Source of the DNA: Cristatella mucedo
Lineage: Eukaryota > Bryozoa > Phylactolaemata > Cristatellidae
NCBI GenBank assembly: GCA_009760855.2
Contig: WPIO01000090.1
Location: forward strand, 1,558,501-1,622,500
Direction: 5' to 3'
Length of the DNA: 64,000 nucleotides
The notes beneath the pieces are model-generated. The model did no database searches, was not told the DNA's origin, and saw only the letters and a program-made list of their open reading frames with translations. The position numbers were made by a program, and so were the translations under genes. Positions within the stretch are counted from its first letter, which is position 1. Each line of letters begins with the position of its first letter. Positions 22,455 to 33,443 of the stretch are shown here, piece after piece.

Positions 22455-22800
22455 CTGAATATATTGTTCCTCTCCCTCCCGACCTGCGTCAGAACATCCC
22501 CTGACCTGACCACATTTTAAAGGAACTTAAAAACACACCTATTTAGGACAGCATTTAGTGGGTCCCTGTGATTCGTCCTTCACGTGCTTATGCGTGCTGA
22601 CACTGTGCATGCTGCCACTAACCACATTTGCATGCTGACCCTGTGCATGTCACCCCTAACCATATTATTCATTTTGTTTGTTTTTCAAGCATAATTTTAC
22701 TTACCATTCAATTGCATTTCACTTTGCAGCAAATGTAAAGCGCCTAGAGAGAGAGATTAAGTTCTCCAAGGGCGCTTTATCAAGTGCATTATTATTGTTA
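22455..22800 (+). mobile_element. LINE-A 3' end nested in an older LINE-A
   Basis: Begins in the NSLPTCVR region (CTCCCTCCCGACCTGCGTCA), continues through the GCATTTAGTGGGTCCCTGTG stop region and 3' UTR, a hairpin (AAAGCGCC ... GGGCGCTTT) and a TTATT tail. The host LINE-A continues on each side. Confidence 0.85.
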
Positions 22801-23689
22801 TTATTATTGTTAACTAACAGATGCATGATCCAAAAAGGATGTTGACGAAAAACTATCTTCTTAGCCACTACCATGTGAGCTCCTTACCTAGTGACCCCTG
22901 CGACGATCAAGCTGATCGCTTCTCTAGCGTCTTTTTCAACAAGATCTGTGAGTCTGTCCCTAAGATTGGTAGTAGCATTCCTCTGGAATCATGTCCCTCA
23001 ATTTCATTCAGCTCCTTAATGACTACATTCACGGAGGCCACTGGCCACTTTGTTCTGAAGTTCACATCCCAATCGAAGAAGACAACTAGACCTCTTGACC
23101 CTATTCCCACTGTTCTGCTTCTACGATGCACAGATCTTCTGCTGCCATGCGTAACTGACATCATACATATGTCATTAGCCTCAGTTCAGGTCCTAGCACT
23201 TTTCCAAAAGGCTTTAGTTAGGCCACTACTAAAGAAAGCAACGCTAGATCAAGAGAACGTGAGAAACTTCCTCCCAGTCTCCCTTAAACCGTTTATTTCA
23301 AAGACACTGGAACGAGTCGTGGCAGACCAGCTGAACTCATATAATGAAACTTCAAAAATTCTGGCAAGTTGCAGTTTGGCTTTAGAGCTAATCACTCTCC
23401 GGAATTACAATTGCTTCCGGTGTATAACCTACTTAGAAATCCAGACTTCCGTCGAGTATCTCTGCTTGTTGTGCTCGTGCTTTCCGCAGCTTTTGATCCT
23501 ATCGATCGCCAATCCCTTCTTGAGCGCCTCTCATCTCGCCTGGGCATTGCTGGCACTGCACTGCAATGGTTGAGGTCATATATCAGTGAGAGACTCCAGA
23601 TTATTGATGTGAATGGACAAAGGTTATCCGATGAACCTCTGAAATATAGATATCTCAAGGCTCCGTGCTTGGTTCTGTTCACAGTGTTT

Positions 23690-23690
<1 letters not shown>

Positions 23691-23742
<52 letters not shown>

Positions 23743-23761
23743 CGCTCGCTCGCTCGCTCTC

Positions 23762-23796
<35 letters not shown>
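23691..23796. repeat. (CT)n microsatellite with CTCG interruptions
   Basis: It lies inside the LINE-A reverse transcriptase frame between FTVFA and DMIARHN, where other copies read [16 protein letters not shown]. The reading frame stays open through the tract. Confidence 0.95.
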
Positions 23797-24290
23797 TTGC
23801 GATATGATTGCCAGGCACAATCAAGGCTTTCATTTCTATGAAGATGACACTCAGTTGTACCTTTGATTTGGTCCCTCGCACCCCTCGAACATATACCTCC
23901 TAATAATCTATAAAGCCTATACAAACCTTTATCTCGTACAGACCTCAAATCCTTCGGAGACGTGCCTTAGTTCGTACGCTCTTAAAGCCTGGAATTCCCT
24001 CCCTATTTGCATCACGACATCTCTTGACTAGACCAAATTCGAAAAGAAACTAGAAACAAATCTATTTATGACAGCATTTATTGAAACCCTGTGATTCGAC
24101 CTTTGTGTCCTTATGTGTGCTGACACTGAATGTCACCCCTAAAAACGTTATTTTTGTTGTTTATTGAACGTGCTACGAGTAACCATTCGATCGTGCTTCC
24201 TTTGCTGCAAGTGCGAAGTGCCTAGAAAGATTGAGTTCTCTTGGGGTGCTATATCAAATGCATCCTTGCTGTTTTTACTACTATTATCAC

Positions 24291-25172
24291 CACCACTCGC
24301 ATTGGGCAGTAGCGAATCGTCAAATGAAGGATTTGAACAAACGATCTGAGTCGAGAATGCTCCGTCGAGCGCATTTTTGGAGTCACGAGGAATAGTGCGG
24401 AGCTCCCGGCTTCTCTACTGACAAGCTGTCCACGTCACCCATTGCACCCTTCGCCGATCCGCTATCCCCCGGTGCCCCTTTGGCACTCCCTTGGTCCCTT
24501 TCGGCGCCATCTTCGTGTCCTATACTTCGTTCGGACAGCCATCTTAGCATCATTCAGCTGTCACCCATAAGGCAGGCAAGAGAGATCGCCTGACTCAAGC
24601 AACCCCATAAAGTCTCGATCTCCACATAGTCTTAATCTGCTATATAGATCAAACTCAGGCTCGTAGCTTGTGATCGAAAACACGACCACCATTTCGTTCC
24701 ACGCTTCCCATTCTTGCCCTCCATTGACCGGGAGCACGAATGGCACTGACTGAGGCGGGTGCGTACTGTGCAGGTATCGCGTGCAGGTATCGCGCATGCG
24801 AGCTCCCACTGAGCCAACTGCGGCAGCTGTCTGCCGAAGCCGAAACTACTATCGGCGGCGGCGGCAGCAGTGGCGGGCGTTTGGAGAAGCTTTGCATCGA
24901 AGCGAGTCAGAAGATCTGCAGCCCCGAGAGCAAATCGTGGCTGCATCTGGCGCCGCCGCAGCAGCAGCCGCCGCGGCTGCTGCTGCTGCCTCCACTGCCT
25001 CCACTGCCCCCGCCGCTGACGCAGTTGATCCTTTATTGCTCAAACCGGGTTCTGAATTCGGCGAGATTGTTCCGCCATAGTGTCGCACGAGCGCTCCTCG
25101 CGAGCTAGCGCTTGGCGGCCGCCCTCTGCCTGCACCACCGAGGCCGCGGCGGATTCGTAGCGTTCGCGGCCG
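24291..25172. other. Spacer becoming GC-rich, no supported gene
   Basis: Includes a tandem GCAGGTATCGCG pair (about 24771-24796) and alanine- and proline-coding GC-rich frames. No gene was recognised. Confidence 0.4.
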
Positions 25173-25208
25173 CGTGGCTTCGCTCATGCTGCCATGAGCG
25201 AAGCCACG
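25173..25208. other. Perfect 16-bp hairpin near the bZIP 3' end
   Basis: Arms 25173-25188 (CGTGGCTTCGCTCATG) and 25193-25208 (CATGAGCGAAGCCACG) are perfect reverse complements around the loop CTGC. It lies about 300 nt past the bZIP stop codon on the minus strand, so it may be in that gene's 3' UTR. Confidence 0.85.
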
Positions 25209-25508
25209 TGCCGTAGCGGACCGCCTGTCGCCCCGGCTTGGCACTGGCTGGCTCGTCACCTCGACGTCGCCTCGTCGGTCGCTCGTCGCCTCGAGCTGTC
25301 GCATGTGCGGTCGGGTGGCGATGTCAGTCCTTCGCTGCGTCCACGGACGGCGGATGCGGCCGTCGCAGCGCCCACGCAGCCCAACGACCGCGGACAAATA
25401 GGAGCGGCAGGTAGCGACCGACGGCGTCGGCGGCTACGGCGGCGGCGAAAGAGTACAGCGCCAGGCGGCGGCGGCGGCAGCGGCCCCTCTCCGTCCTCGC
25501 GCGCTCAG

Positions 25509-27047
25509 TCAGAGCTTCGCACCGACGGCGTCCAGCTCGCGCTCGACGCGGCGCCGACAGTCGGCCGGCAGCGTCGCCACGAAGCCAGACAGCAGACGGC
25601 GCAGCACTTCCAGCTGCTTGCCGAGCGCGTCCAGCTGCCGCTGCAGGTGCGCGTTCTCGTCGCTCAGCGACCGGATGCGGCCCTCGGTCTCGCGCTCGCG
25701 CAGCTTCTTCTTCTCGCGACTCTTGCGAACGGCGACGTTATTTCGCAGCCGGCGAGCCCAGTACCTGTCCGAGTCGACGACCAAAGACGCCGCCGTCGAG
25801 GACGTCGTCGAGGACGTCGAGGACGAGCCGAAGCCAGACGACGCCGCCGCCGACGGCTGCGTCGTCTGCTGCGGTGGCGCCGCCGCCGCCGCCGTCGGCG
25901 GCTGGTGCCTGCCGGCCGACGACGAGTCGACGCCCCGGCACTCGCGCTCCGCTTTTCTCGCTCCGCCGCCGCCCCCGGTGAGCGCCGGAAGAGGCGGCGC
26001 CGAATTGGAGGAGGAGGAGGAGGAGGAGACCGCCGATCGCGACGGCGGCGGCAGGTCGGAGGCGACGGCGCACAGGCGATACTGAGTTTCGCCGAGCTCA
26101 CCCGCCGTCCGGGATAGATATCCGAACGGCTGCTGCATCTGCTGGAACAGCAGCTGCTGCTGGTGCTGGTGCTGCTGCTGCAGCTGGTGCTGCTGCAGCT
26201 GCTGGTGCTGCTGGTGCTGCTGCTGCAGCTGCTGCTGCTGCAGCTGCTGCTGCTGCTGTCGATAGGCGTCGCGACGATCGCCGGCCGAGGATGCCGCGGA
26301 CCGCAGGTAAGGCGCGGCCACGCCCGGCTCGTAGCAGGCCAGCGGCGACAGCAGCAATCCCTGTCCGGCGGCGAGCGCCCTCTCGCCGACGTGCTGAGCG
26401 TACGCTCCGGCGGCAGCACCGGCCGCTGCGGCTGCCGCGTAGCGCTGCTCGGCGGCGGCGGCGGCGGCGGCGACGCCGCGCGCCTGCACGAGCGCCTGCA
26501 GGTCGAGGCTGTCCTCGCGCCAGTCGCTCAGCAGAAAGAGTGCGTCGTAGGCGGCGGCCGCCGCGGCGGCCGCCGCCTCGCCGCCGCCGCCGCAGTTACC
26601 GTCGGCGTCGCCCGCCGCCGCCGCCGCGCAACCGCTGCCGGAGCTCTTCATTGCGTCCTGGCTGCTGCCGCAAAGCCGCAAGCTGCCCAGTGTGGACGGC
26701 GGCCGCTGTGACTTCGCCGGATGGCGTAAACACTGACCGCCGGCCACCAGGATCGCGGGGTAGGCTAGCCGCTTCGGCGTGACGTCACGATCGCTGCGCC
26801 TGCGGTATTCGTGCGCTCGTCTGCCAATTGGCGCGCGCGAGCTCTCGCTCGCTCGCGAACAGCCTAATCTCAGTCGATTGGCAGGCGCATCGCTGCGACT
26901 CGCAACGTCGGACGACAGCGGACGTTGCCGAGCCGGGTAAGGGAACGGTGACCCGAGCAAGCGTCGGGAGGCCACCGACCGTTCGACTGACCGCATTACC
27001 GACGTGCTGAGCAGGCGCAAGTAGTTCGCGTCCATGGATTGGCTCAT
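25509..27047 (-). CDS. bZIP transcription factor (C/EBP-like basic region)
   Basis: Open frame of 512 residues. The C-terminus is a bZIP domain: basic region about residues 431-450 with NNVAVRKSREKKK, the NNxAVxKSRxK pattern of C/EBP factors, preceded by DRYWARR, which resembles PAR-bZIP factors. A leucine zipper follows with heptad leucines at 461, 468, 475 and 482. Such factors bind DNA as dimers in the nucleus. Upstream are Ala-rich (about 135-230), Gln/His-rich (about 270-310) and Ser/Pro-rich tracts. The likelier start is Met133 (ATG at 26651-26649, MKSSGSG), because the first 132 residues look like GC-rich UTR and a perfect TGACGTCA lies at 26780-26787, just upstream of that ATG. No intron is needed. 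bZIP identity is secure; the subfamily is inferred. Confidence 0.85.
   Translation of the reverse strand: MSQSMDANYLRLLSTSVMRSVERSVASRRLLGSPFPYPARQRPLSSDVASRSDAPANRLRLGCSRASESSRAPIGRRAHEYRRRSDRDVTPKRLAYPAILVAGGQCLRHPAKSQRPPSTLGSLRLCGSSQDAMKSSGSGCAAAAAGDADGNCGGGGEAAAAAAAAAYDALFLLSDWREDSLDLQALVQARGVAAAAAAAEQRYAAAAAAGAAAGAYAQHVGERALAAGQGLLLSPLACYEPGVAAPYLRSAASSAGDRRDAYRQQQQQLQQQQLQQQHQQHQQLQQHQLQQQHQHQQQLLFQQMQQPFGYLSRTAGELGETQYRLCAVASDLPPPSRSAVSSSSSSSNSAPPLPALTGGGGGARKAERECRGVDSSSAGRHQPPTAAAAAPPQQTTQPSAAASSGFGSSSTSSTTSSTAASLVVDSDRYWARRLRNNVAVRKSREKKKLRERETEGRIRSLSDENAHLQRQLDALGKQLEVLRRLLSGFVATLPADCRRRVERELDAVGAKL
26780..26787. promoter_or_regulatory. Perfect CRE palindrome upstream of the bZIP gene
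   Basis: TGACGTCA, 129 nt upstream of Met133. CREB/ATF and some C/EBP heterodimers recognise this site. It overlaps the N-terminal extension if the first Met is used. Confidence 0.45.
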
Positions 27048-27413
27048 CCTAGGATCGGTATGGCTCTGCTTTGCCTACGACTGACCCACTTTCTGCTGTG
27101 GGCATTTGGCCTGTAGAAAAGTGTTCAATGTGATGGCATGCTTTTATCTACACTTGATCGATACGTTTCGGAGCAATCTCTTTTGGTTTAGGTTTAAGAT
27201 TTAGGTAGTGATTCTTAGGGCTTGAAAGTGTTTGGGTCTGGGGCTGAGGGTTTACTGATTGGGACTTGTATTTTATTTTGCTTGAGGCTTATAGGATACA
27301 TTTTAGGACTTAGGGTTTTCTCTCTGGGGATAGTTAAGAAACTGCAAGCCGAAAATAGATTTCGAAACAATTATCGCGATTAGTTGATCGCGAAGCCCGC
27401 GGCATATGTTAGG
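27048..27413. other. Upstream flank of the bZIP gene, nothing recognised
   Basis: A T/G-rich plus strand with many TTTAGG- and TTAGGG-like words (27185-27330), too irregular to be a telomeric array. No gene was seen. Confidence 0.4.
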
Positions 27414-27845
27414 CACCTGAATAGAGATTAAATTCTCTTAGAGCACTATGCAAATTGATTTTATATGAATTACATATATAAATATATATTCACATATATA
27501 TATATATATATTTCATATAGAATTTTATATAATATATAAATGTAATATATAATAGATAACGTTTAATATATGATATATAATACATAATATATAGTAGATC
27601 ATAGTTAATCTATAATAGGCAATATATAATAGACAATAGAGAATAGATGATAAATAATATATAATATTTAATATATCTTAAATAATATATAATAGATAAT
27701 ATATACTATATACTATATACTATATAATCTATAAGTAGTATAGATAATCTATAAGTTATAATATGTAATAGATAATATACAGTATATAATAGATAATTAA
27801 TAATAGATATTATATAATATATAATATACTATATATATATCGTGA
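27414..27845. repeat. Hairpin-tail remnant leading into a long TA-rich tract
   Basis: Starts with the SINE2/LINE-A tail (CACCTGAATAGAGATTAAAT then CTCTTAGAGCACTAT, 27414-27452). About 375 bp of almost pure A/T follows, made of ATATATA, AATATATAAT and TAGATAAT words. Confidence 0.75.
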
Positions 27846-27904
27846 TTTGATCAGCTCCGCTTCTGCTTTGCTTGATAAAAACAGACGACACGTGGCGGGT
27901 GGAA

Positions 27905-28050
27905 TACAAAAATATAATTTATTTATATAGCGCCCCAAGAGAACATAATCTTTATTCAGGCGCTTCACGAACGCCTCTGGGATCGTGCCAACGACCTCAG
28001 CCAGACATTGGTCAGGGCGAGCACCTTATCCACTTGACAAAATTTCTCAG
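27905..28050 (-). mobile_element. SINE2 copy 2
   Basis: On the minus strand: a decayed tRNA-like head with GGATAAGGTGCTCGCCCTGA and GAGGTCGTTGG, then a hairpin tail (GAAGCGCC ... GGGGCGCTATATAAAT). The tail is almost identical in plan to the LINE-A 3' hairpin. Confidence 0.75.
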
Positions 28051-28970
28051 CGGAAGGTAAATGCTTGCGCCGGTGGCACGCGAGAACGGTGTGAAATAGC
28101 AACAGCCCAATGCAATGGACGCTCTGGGACGTATTCCCATCGGTGAAGCTGACGGTTTAGGTTGTCACCACGCGCGGCTGAGGTCGACTGTCGGGCACCG
28201 GAGCCATTTAACTTCCGGCGGCGTGTGCTCATTCCGCTTCCGCCTGGAGATGCTCTCGAGTGCGTGCTCACTTGCATTTGACAATAATGGCTCGATTCAA
28301 CAACAGAATTCAAACCCACATCATCTATCGTGAAGAGATAGCACCGTAACTCCTGAGCTGTCACGGTCCTTGTGCAACCTATTGACGAGCGAAGGACACG
28401 TACGTGGAGACAACTTCAACGCATTTTTCAGACGTTATCATCACCCTGCGGAGCTGTACCGCGCCGACTGAGAGACGGCGGAGCATGGCTATTTTTATTC
28501 CCGTAAATTGAACCCACGACCCGCACCAGAAGCGAGAGCAGCTGCGGCTTATCGACGCGGGCGGCGCTGCGTATTGACAGCAGACGCGAGAGTGAAGTAG
28601 CAGCAGCAGCACAAAGTGTTCCGCTGAGCGCACGCCGAGCTGGAGCTGTGTCCATCCGATAGCGAGGAGCCGCCTGACGCGAGTGCGGCACTGCAAAATT
28701 TCTCAGCGAATCGTCCGCTTCGCCGCCGCCGCGGCCTGTCAGGCCATCGAGAGTTGTCCCGCTGACTGCTCTCTAAGCTGCATTGTGGCTTTGCCGGACG
28801 TTCCTAGGCCGGAGGCCCTCCCAACAGTCAGCATCACCAGAGTTTTCACAGAAATAATTGCCCACGGTTGTTACGGTTCCAGCGGCGACGACGACGTGTA
28901 GCTTTTGCGGATGCGGACACTTAAAGTAGAGTTGATCGCATCTCCCTCCATACCACTATCTCCCAATCTA
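28051..28970. other. Spacer, no supported gene
   Basis: Moderate GC with several ORFs of about 70-105 codons lacking domains. No mobile element was recognised. Confidence 0.4.
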
Positions 28971-29068
28971 CTCGCTCACTCTCTCTCTCTCTCCCTCCCT
29001 CAATCACTCTCTCTTCCTCCCTCTCATTCTCTCCCTCTCTCCCTCACTCTCTCTATCTATATCTCTCG

Positions 29069-29107
<39 letters not shown>

Positions 29108-29115
29108 CCTTTCTA
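28971..29115. repeat. (CT)n/(CCCT)n microsatellite
   Basis: A pyrimidine-rich tract of CTCT with CCCT, CACT and CTAT interruptions. A 469-codon frame (28905-30314) runs through it but is driven by this repeat and by GC content. Confidence 0.92.
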
Positions 29116-30944
29116 GGCATTGTGTGCGTAGTGCACGCGTCCGTAGCACTAGGCATCTCGCGCAACGCAGAACGCCGAAACAGACGAGTGCGCTAGGCAT
29201 TGCGCACCGCACAGAGCAGCGCGCCGATGCCAAGGGGCTTCAGCTGAGAATCAAGGCCGCTCTCTGCTGTCAACTTAGCGGCGAGGCCGCTCAGGAGCGT
29301 TCGCGAGCGGCCATTGCGCCGATGCGCCAACATCGGCGCAATGGCGGCTCGGCGACGCCATTGCGCGACTCTGCCAGCAGTCCAAGGAAGGAGCCGTTGG
29401 ATGGGAAGCATAGCGGCCGAGAAATTCGCAAAATAAATGCAGACTGCACGTCGGAGCTCCGCGCACGCGAGGGCGCGCAAAAAAGCGAGAAAACACGAGC
29501 GATGGCAGAGCTCTACGGAACCGTCAAAGTAGAGCAGAAGTCGGCTGATTTCCCAGCCTTATTTACACGCCTCATTTGGCGCCTTTGCAGAATTCGACCC
29601 CGACTGGCAGTTGGCGACAAACGAAGAAAGGCCTGCCGCAGCGCTCCAACACACAAGCGAAGCGGCCGAATGCTAGCGCAGCCCTCAGCCGACCCTACGA
29701 CCGTGCAGCTAAAAAGGAAGGCATGGCGCCGGGCGGACAGCAGCGCCCCTTGCGGCGGCTTGGCTCTGCGTTCGGCTCCGAAGCGCGACTATGGTCAAAA
29801 GCAGCTGAAGGCGCCGGCAACAGTTCGGACGACCTGCTTCGGCGGCGAAGCAGCCGACGCCAGAACCGCGCTCACTGAGCCGCCGCGAAGTACGCTACGT
29901 CATGGTACAGCTTTTCGCTGCTTAGGAAGAGGCACCGGTGCAGCTTTCCTGGAGGCGAGAAGGAAGGAAAAAATGGGATTCGAAAAAAAGGAAAGGAAGA
30001 AAAGGAAGGAAAGCGAAAAGGGAGAAAAGAAAGAGAGAAGGGAAGGACCGCGCGCTCAACGCTTCGTTTTTCTCGCTAGCGACCCGAAGGCCGCGCCGGC
30101 GGCGGCCCCCGAGCGCCCTCTCTGCATCGGACGCAGCGGAGTGCGGACAGCGAGCCGCCTCAGCTTCCTTACTTTCGCTTCCTTACTTCCGCTTCCTTAC
30201 TTCCGCCGATTCCCTTTCGCCTTGTCCGCCGCTCAGGTCGCCGAGCGTTCCCAGCGCACGAATCCGCGCCCCCTCGCACGCGGCAGCACTGTCGTCCATA
30301 GCTTTCGTCTTTAATCGATCGCGTCGTCTTGATCGCCATTGGCACAGGGGGGCGCATCGAATAGGCTCCGCCCCTATGCTCGCGTGCTCCGTGCCCGCCA
30401 GCGCCAAGATGGAGTGTCCGGCGCGCATCGTCGGCGCGTAGCATAGGCGGCGCCAGTGCACGCTCGAGCTGCAGCGACGACACCTGCGACATCGGCGGCG
30501 GCTCAAGTCGTGGCGGACTTCTCGCAAGCGTGCGTGCGTCGCGCGCTCGCGCGGCGACGAGGCTGCGATCCCCATCGCCCGCTATTCGCGACGATTTACT
30601 AGCAGCTAGACCATAGACCAAGACCCGGAGCCGAAAAGTGCACAGAAACGCATTTCCTGTGCGCCATCTCCGGGCTCTGGATACGGGCTGGCTCTTTACC
30701 GGGCACGTTACCAGGAAGTCGATTGCGACGAGCTTCCGGCCGAATGATACGAGCGGAGACGGGCGAGCGCCACCTACAGTGCAACTAAGCGCGGTCGAGG
30801 TAAGCCTGGCTGAATGGCGACATTTGACCAGTGATTGCAAGTGCGCCCAGGCTGGACGCAGAGGATAAACGCGCTTTTGCGTGAATTGGCTAAATTGGAA
30901 AAGACGAGCAGAGAGCGAAGTTACACGGCGGAGGTCTCTTAATT
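29116..30944. other. GC-rich region, no supported gene
   Basis: Long overlapping frames on both strands, a purine-rich stretch (29950-30050), a triple CTTCCTTACTTTCG-like repeat (30168-30205) and a strong hairpin at 29304-29351. No protein domain was recognised. Confidence 0.45.
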
Positions 30945-31258
30945 AGTGTCCACATTTAAAAGAAAGTTAAAAACGCACCTATTTAGGACAGCATTTAGTG
31001 GGTCCCTGTGATTCGTCCTTCACGTGCTTATGCGTGCTGACACTGTGCACGCTGCCACTAACCACATTTGCATGCTGACCCTGTGCATGTCACCCCTAAC
31101 CATGTTATTCATTTTGTTTGTTTTTTAAGCATGATTTTACTTACCATTCAATTGCATTTCCCTTTGCAGCAAATGTAAAGCGCCTAGAAAGAGATAAAGT
31201 TCTCTGAGGGCGCTTTATCAAGTACATTATTAATATTATTATTATCATTATTATTAGT
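30945..31258 (+). mobile_element. LINE-A 3' end (complete tail)
   Basis: From the CACATTTAAAAGAAAGTTAA codons through the ACAGCATTTAGTGGGTCCCT stop region, the two tandem CTGTGCATG boxes of the 3' UTR, a perfect hairpin (AAAGCGCC ... GGGCGCTTT, 31178-31216) and an ATTATT tail. Strongly 5'-truncated. Confidence 0.93.
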
Positions 31259-32741
31259 GGTCTACTTCACTATTTAAGGCGAAACAGGCAGCCGTTGCTC
31301 GGTATTGACAATGAGTGTAACGGCGAGTGCCGTAGCTTGCCAGCTGCTGCTGCTGCTGCTGCTGCATCCTGCCGCCGCATCCCGCCATTATTCAGCGGCA
31401 GTTGTTAGTTTAATTTAGGACAATATTGATTGCGTCTGTATTAACCGTCTCCAATCATTCATTACATGTTCGGCGTGGCCACGTGGCTACTCATCCACCA
31501 AGCTTGATACTCTCTGCCGACGAAATTAATACAGCCCGCGTAGTTATTGACATTTAATTCAAACTAAACGAAAACGCTCGTGTTTCTCACAGCCCTTGTT
31601 TCGTGCGCGAGCATCGTTCTTTAAGTGTGCTTGCCTCAGACAATTTTGCGCGTCCGTATCACTCAAAACCTTATATGCGTCGTTCTCAGCTTTTTGCGAA
31701 CGTAGCAGAAAGAGATGTAGATGTCTTACGACGTTGCGTACATTTTCTATTACTATTATTATTACTGAATTCGGTTTATGGTTCAGCTGCACATACTATT
31801 TACCTGTGCAAATAAAATTAAAATTTGCAATTTACCTATGCAGCGCCCGGGCAGAGGCTGCAGAGGGTGGCAAAGTGCTGATGGGAAGATATTGCTGTAA
31901 TCTACAAAGGTAATACTCTACTACCATTTGCCTGATCACCTCGCTACGGCTTTAGCAGTTTTTGCATGTTAACTCCTTGCTTCTTTCTGTTGCTGTCGAA
32001 CTTCGAAAAAAAGTAAAATGCTGCGCACTTTCGGCTCGCGCTTCCACTCGCTCACCTGCTCCGCTGCAGCGAAGCCGGCGCCAGAGTCAGGACGCGCGCG
32101 CGCGCCTGACCAGGAAAAACCAGGGAGGCAGGCGCGCCTGCACGCCAGCCAGCGCACAAGCCTCGCGTGTGCGCTGGCATGCCCTGCCAATCGGAAGCTT
32201 CGGGCATCGAAGCAGTATTTAGGAGCGTCGGCAGCGGCGGCGGCGCGACTGCCAAAGGACGTGCACGCCGACGGCCGCGGCTCGAAGGCAGCTGCGACCA
32301 GGAAGAAGGCAGGGCCGCGCCGCTGCCAGGGGTTCTCGGAACCCGCCGAGTCCGACGCGCGCGCGCGCGCGCGGACTGGCCACGTGACTTCCGCCCGTCT
32401 ACTCCTGCGGGTGCGCAGAGTCGGCGTCGCTGGTCGCCAGGCTACGCCAAGCCGCGCGCACTTCGAGAGGCCGCCGCCGAGTGCGGCGGCCGCTCGTCAG
32501 CGCGTGGCGGCGGCTCCGCGCGTCGCGCACCGGGAAAAGCGCGTCGGCTCGTGCGCGTCGCGACTTGTGCTCAATATTTCGTAAAGCGACAGAGTATCGG
32601 AGGCCGCATCACCGGTGCGCCGCACGACGACGTGGCCGCGGATACTCTTGTCGTTATGCGGTCGCGCCGCGGGAGGCTGCGCACGTCGTCGTGCGAAGCG
32701 ACCGCGCGCGCACGCTTCTCACCTCGCGCGACGGTTGGGGG

Positions 32742-32742
<1 letters not shown>
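31259..32742. other. Spacer, GC-rich after 32 kb, no supported gene
   Basis: A (CTG)n run at about 31345-31365. From 32030, CpG-rich sequence with overlapping unrecognised ORFs and CGCGCG runs. Confidence 0.4.

Positions 32743-32805
<63 letters not shown>
32743..32805. repeat. (CGG)n trinucleotide repeat
   Basis: About 21 near-perfect CGG units, giving poly-Ala, poly-Gly or poly-Arg frames. No gene is assigned. Confidence 0.95.
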
Positions 32806-33354
32806 GCAAGGTGAAGCGGTGCAGCGGAGCGCCGCCTGGCCGCGTCAGCGGCGCCGACGCCGCTTGAGCTCAGGGATATCGGCAGTCGTGGCGTCGCTGC
32901 GTCCGGTCGGACGCAGCAGCGAGAAGAGCAGGGCAGGAAGCAGGAAGCTGGACCGACGACGGTCGAGGCTGGGCTGGTGTTCACAGCTGGACGGACGGTG
33001 AAAGCCGCTGCTCGAAGTGACACTTTTAGTTGCGGCGGGGTTAACAATATGCTGACGGGCTTCGCAAGCGTTTCCCTGTGAGGAATTCTCCAATGCTTGG
33101 CAGTCACGCCCATGTCGCCGAGATTTGTAAGCAATAGACGACTATGCGAATACTGCATCTAGGCGACGATTTTGTGCAAGCTCTCTGATTTCACTTCGGC
33201 GTTTGGCATTTCCGCTGAGAATTTGTCCTCTTGTGGAGTGCCTCACGATTCGGCTGGCGGGCGTCGAGTCTGCTCAGCGGGTACGGAGTGTCACGTGACT
33301 GTTCGACTTTAACCTGCGCTATGACGTCACATTCTCGGGCGTCATTCCTATTCG

Positions 33355-33356
<2 letters not shown>
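32806..33356. other. GC-rich spacer, no supported gene
   Basis: No recognisable gene. A perfect TGACGTCA lies at 33322-33329, just before the CT tract. Confidence 0.4.

Positions 33357-33419
<63 letters not shown>
33357..33419. repeat. (CT)n microsatellite
   Basis: About 30 CT units ending in CCAG, so it could serve as a polypyrimidine tract for a plus-strand splice acceptor at 33421. Confidence 0.95.
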
Positions 33420-33421
<2 letters not shown>

Positions 33422-33443
33422 GGAGATTGTGATTGCAACCAGT

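Larger units (their letters stand above)
22200..24290 (+). mobile_element. Old LINE-A copy with nested insertion and CT expansion
   Basis: Pieces in order: the pre-RT region (22270-22450, cf. LADTLDEFAP and SGLTV), interrupted by a younger LINE-A 3' end (about 22455-22800), then 22815-23870 covering MHDPKRML, PLDPIPTVLLLR, the KPFISKTLERVVADQLNSY block, SAAFDPIDRQSLLERLSSRLG and YEDDTQLYL (YADD changed to YEDD), and finally a decayed C-terminus and tail (23870-24290; hairpin arms at 24213-24256). Stops and frameshifts make it a pseudogene. A CT microsatellite has replaced part of the RT frame. Confidence 0.88.

Noticed and set aside
25194-26117. 307-residue plus-strand ORF
   Set aside because: Antisense shadow of the bZIP gene, Arg-rich because of GC content.
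27185-27330. Interstitial telomeric repeat
   Set aside because: TTAGGG-like words are scattered and not in tandem register.
28905-30314. 469-residue ORF, one of the longest in the window
   Set aside because: Starts in a CT microsatellite and continues through GC-rich sequence without any domain; overlapping frames are also open.
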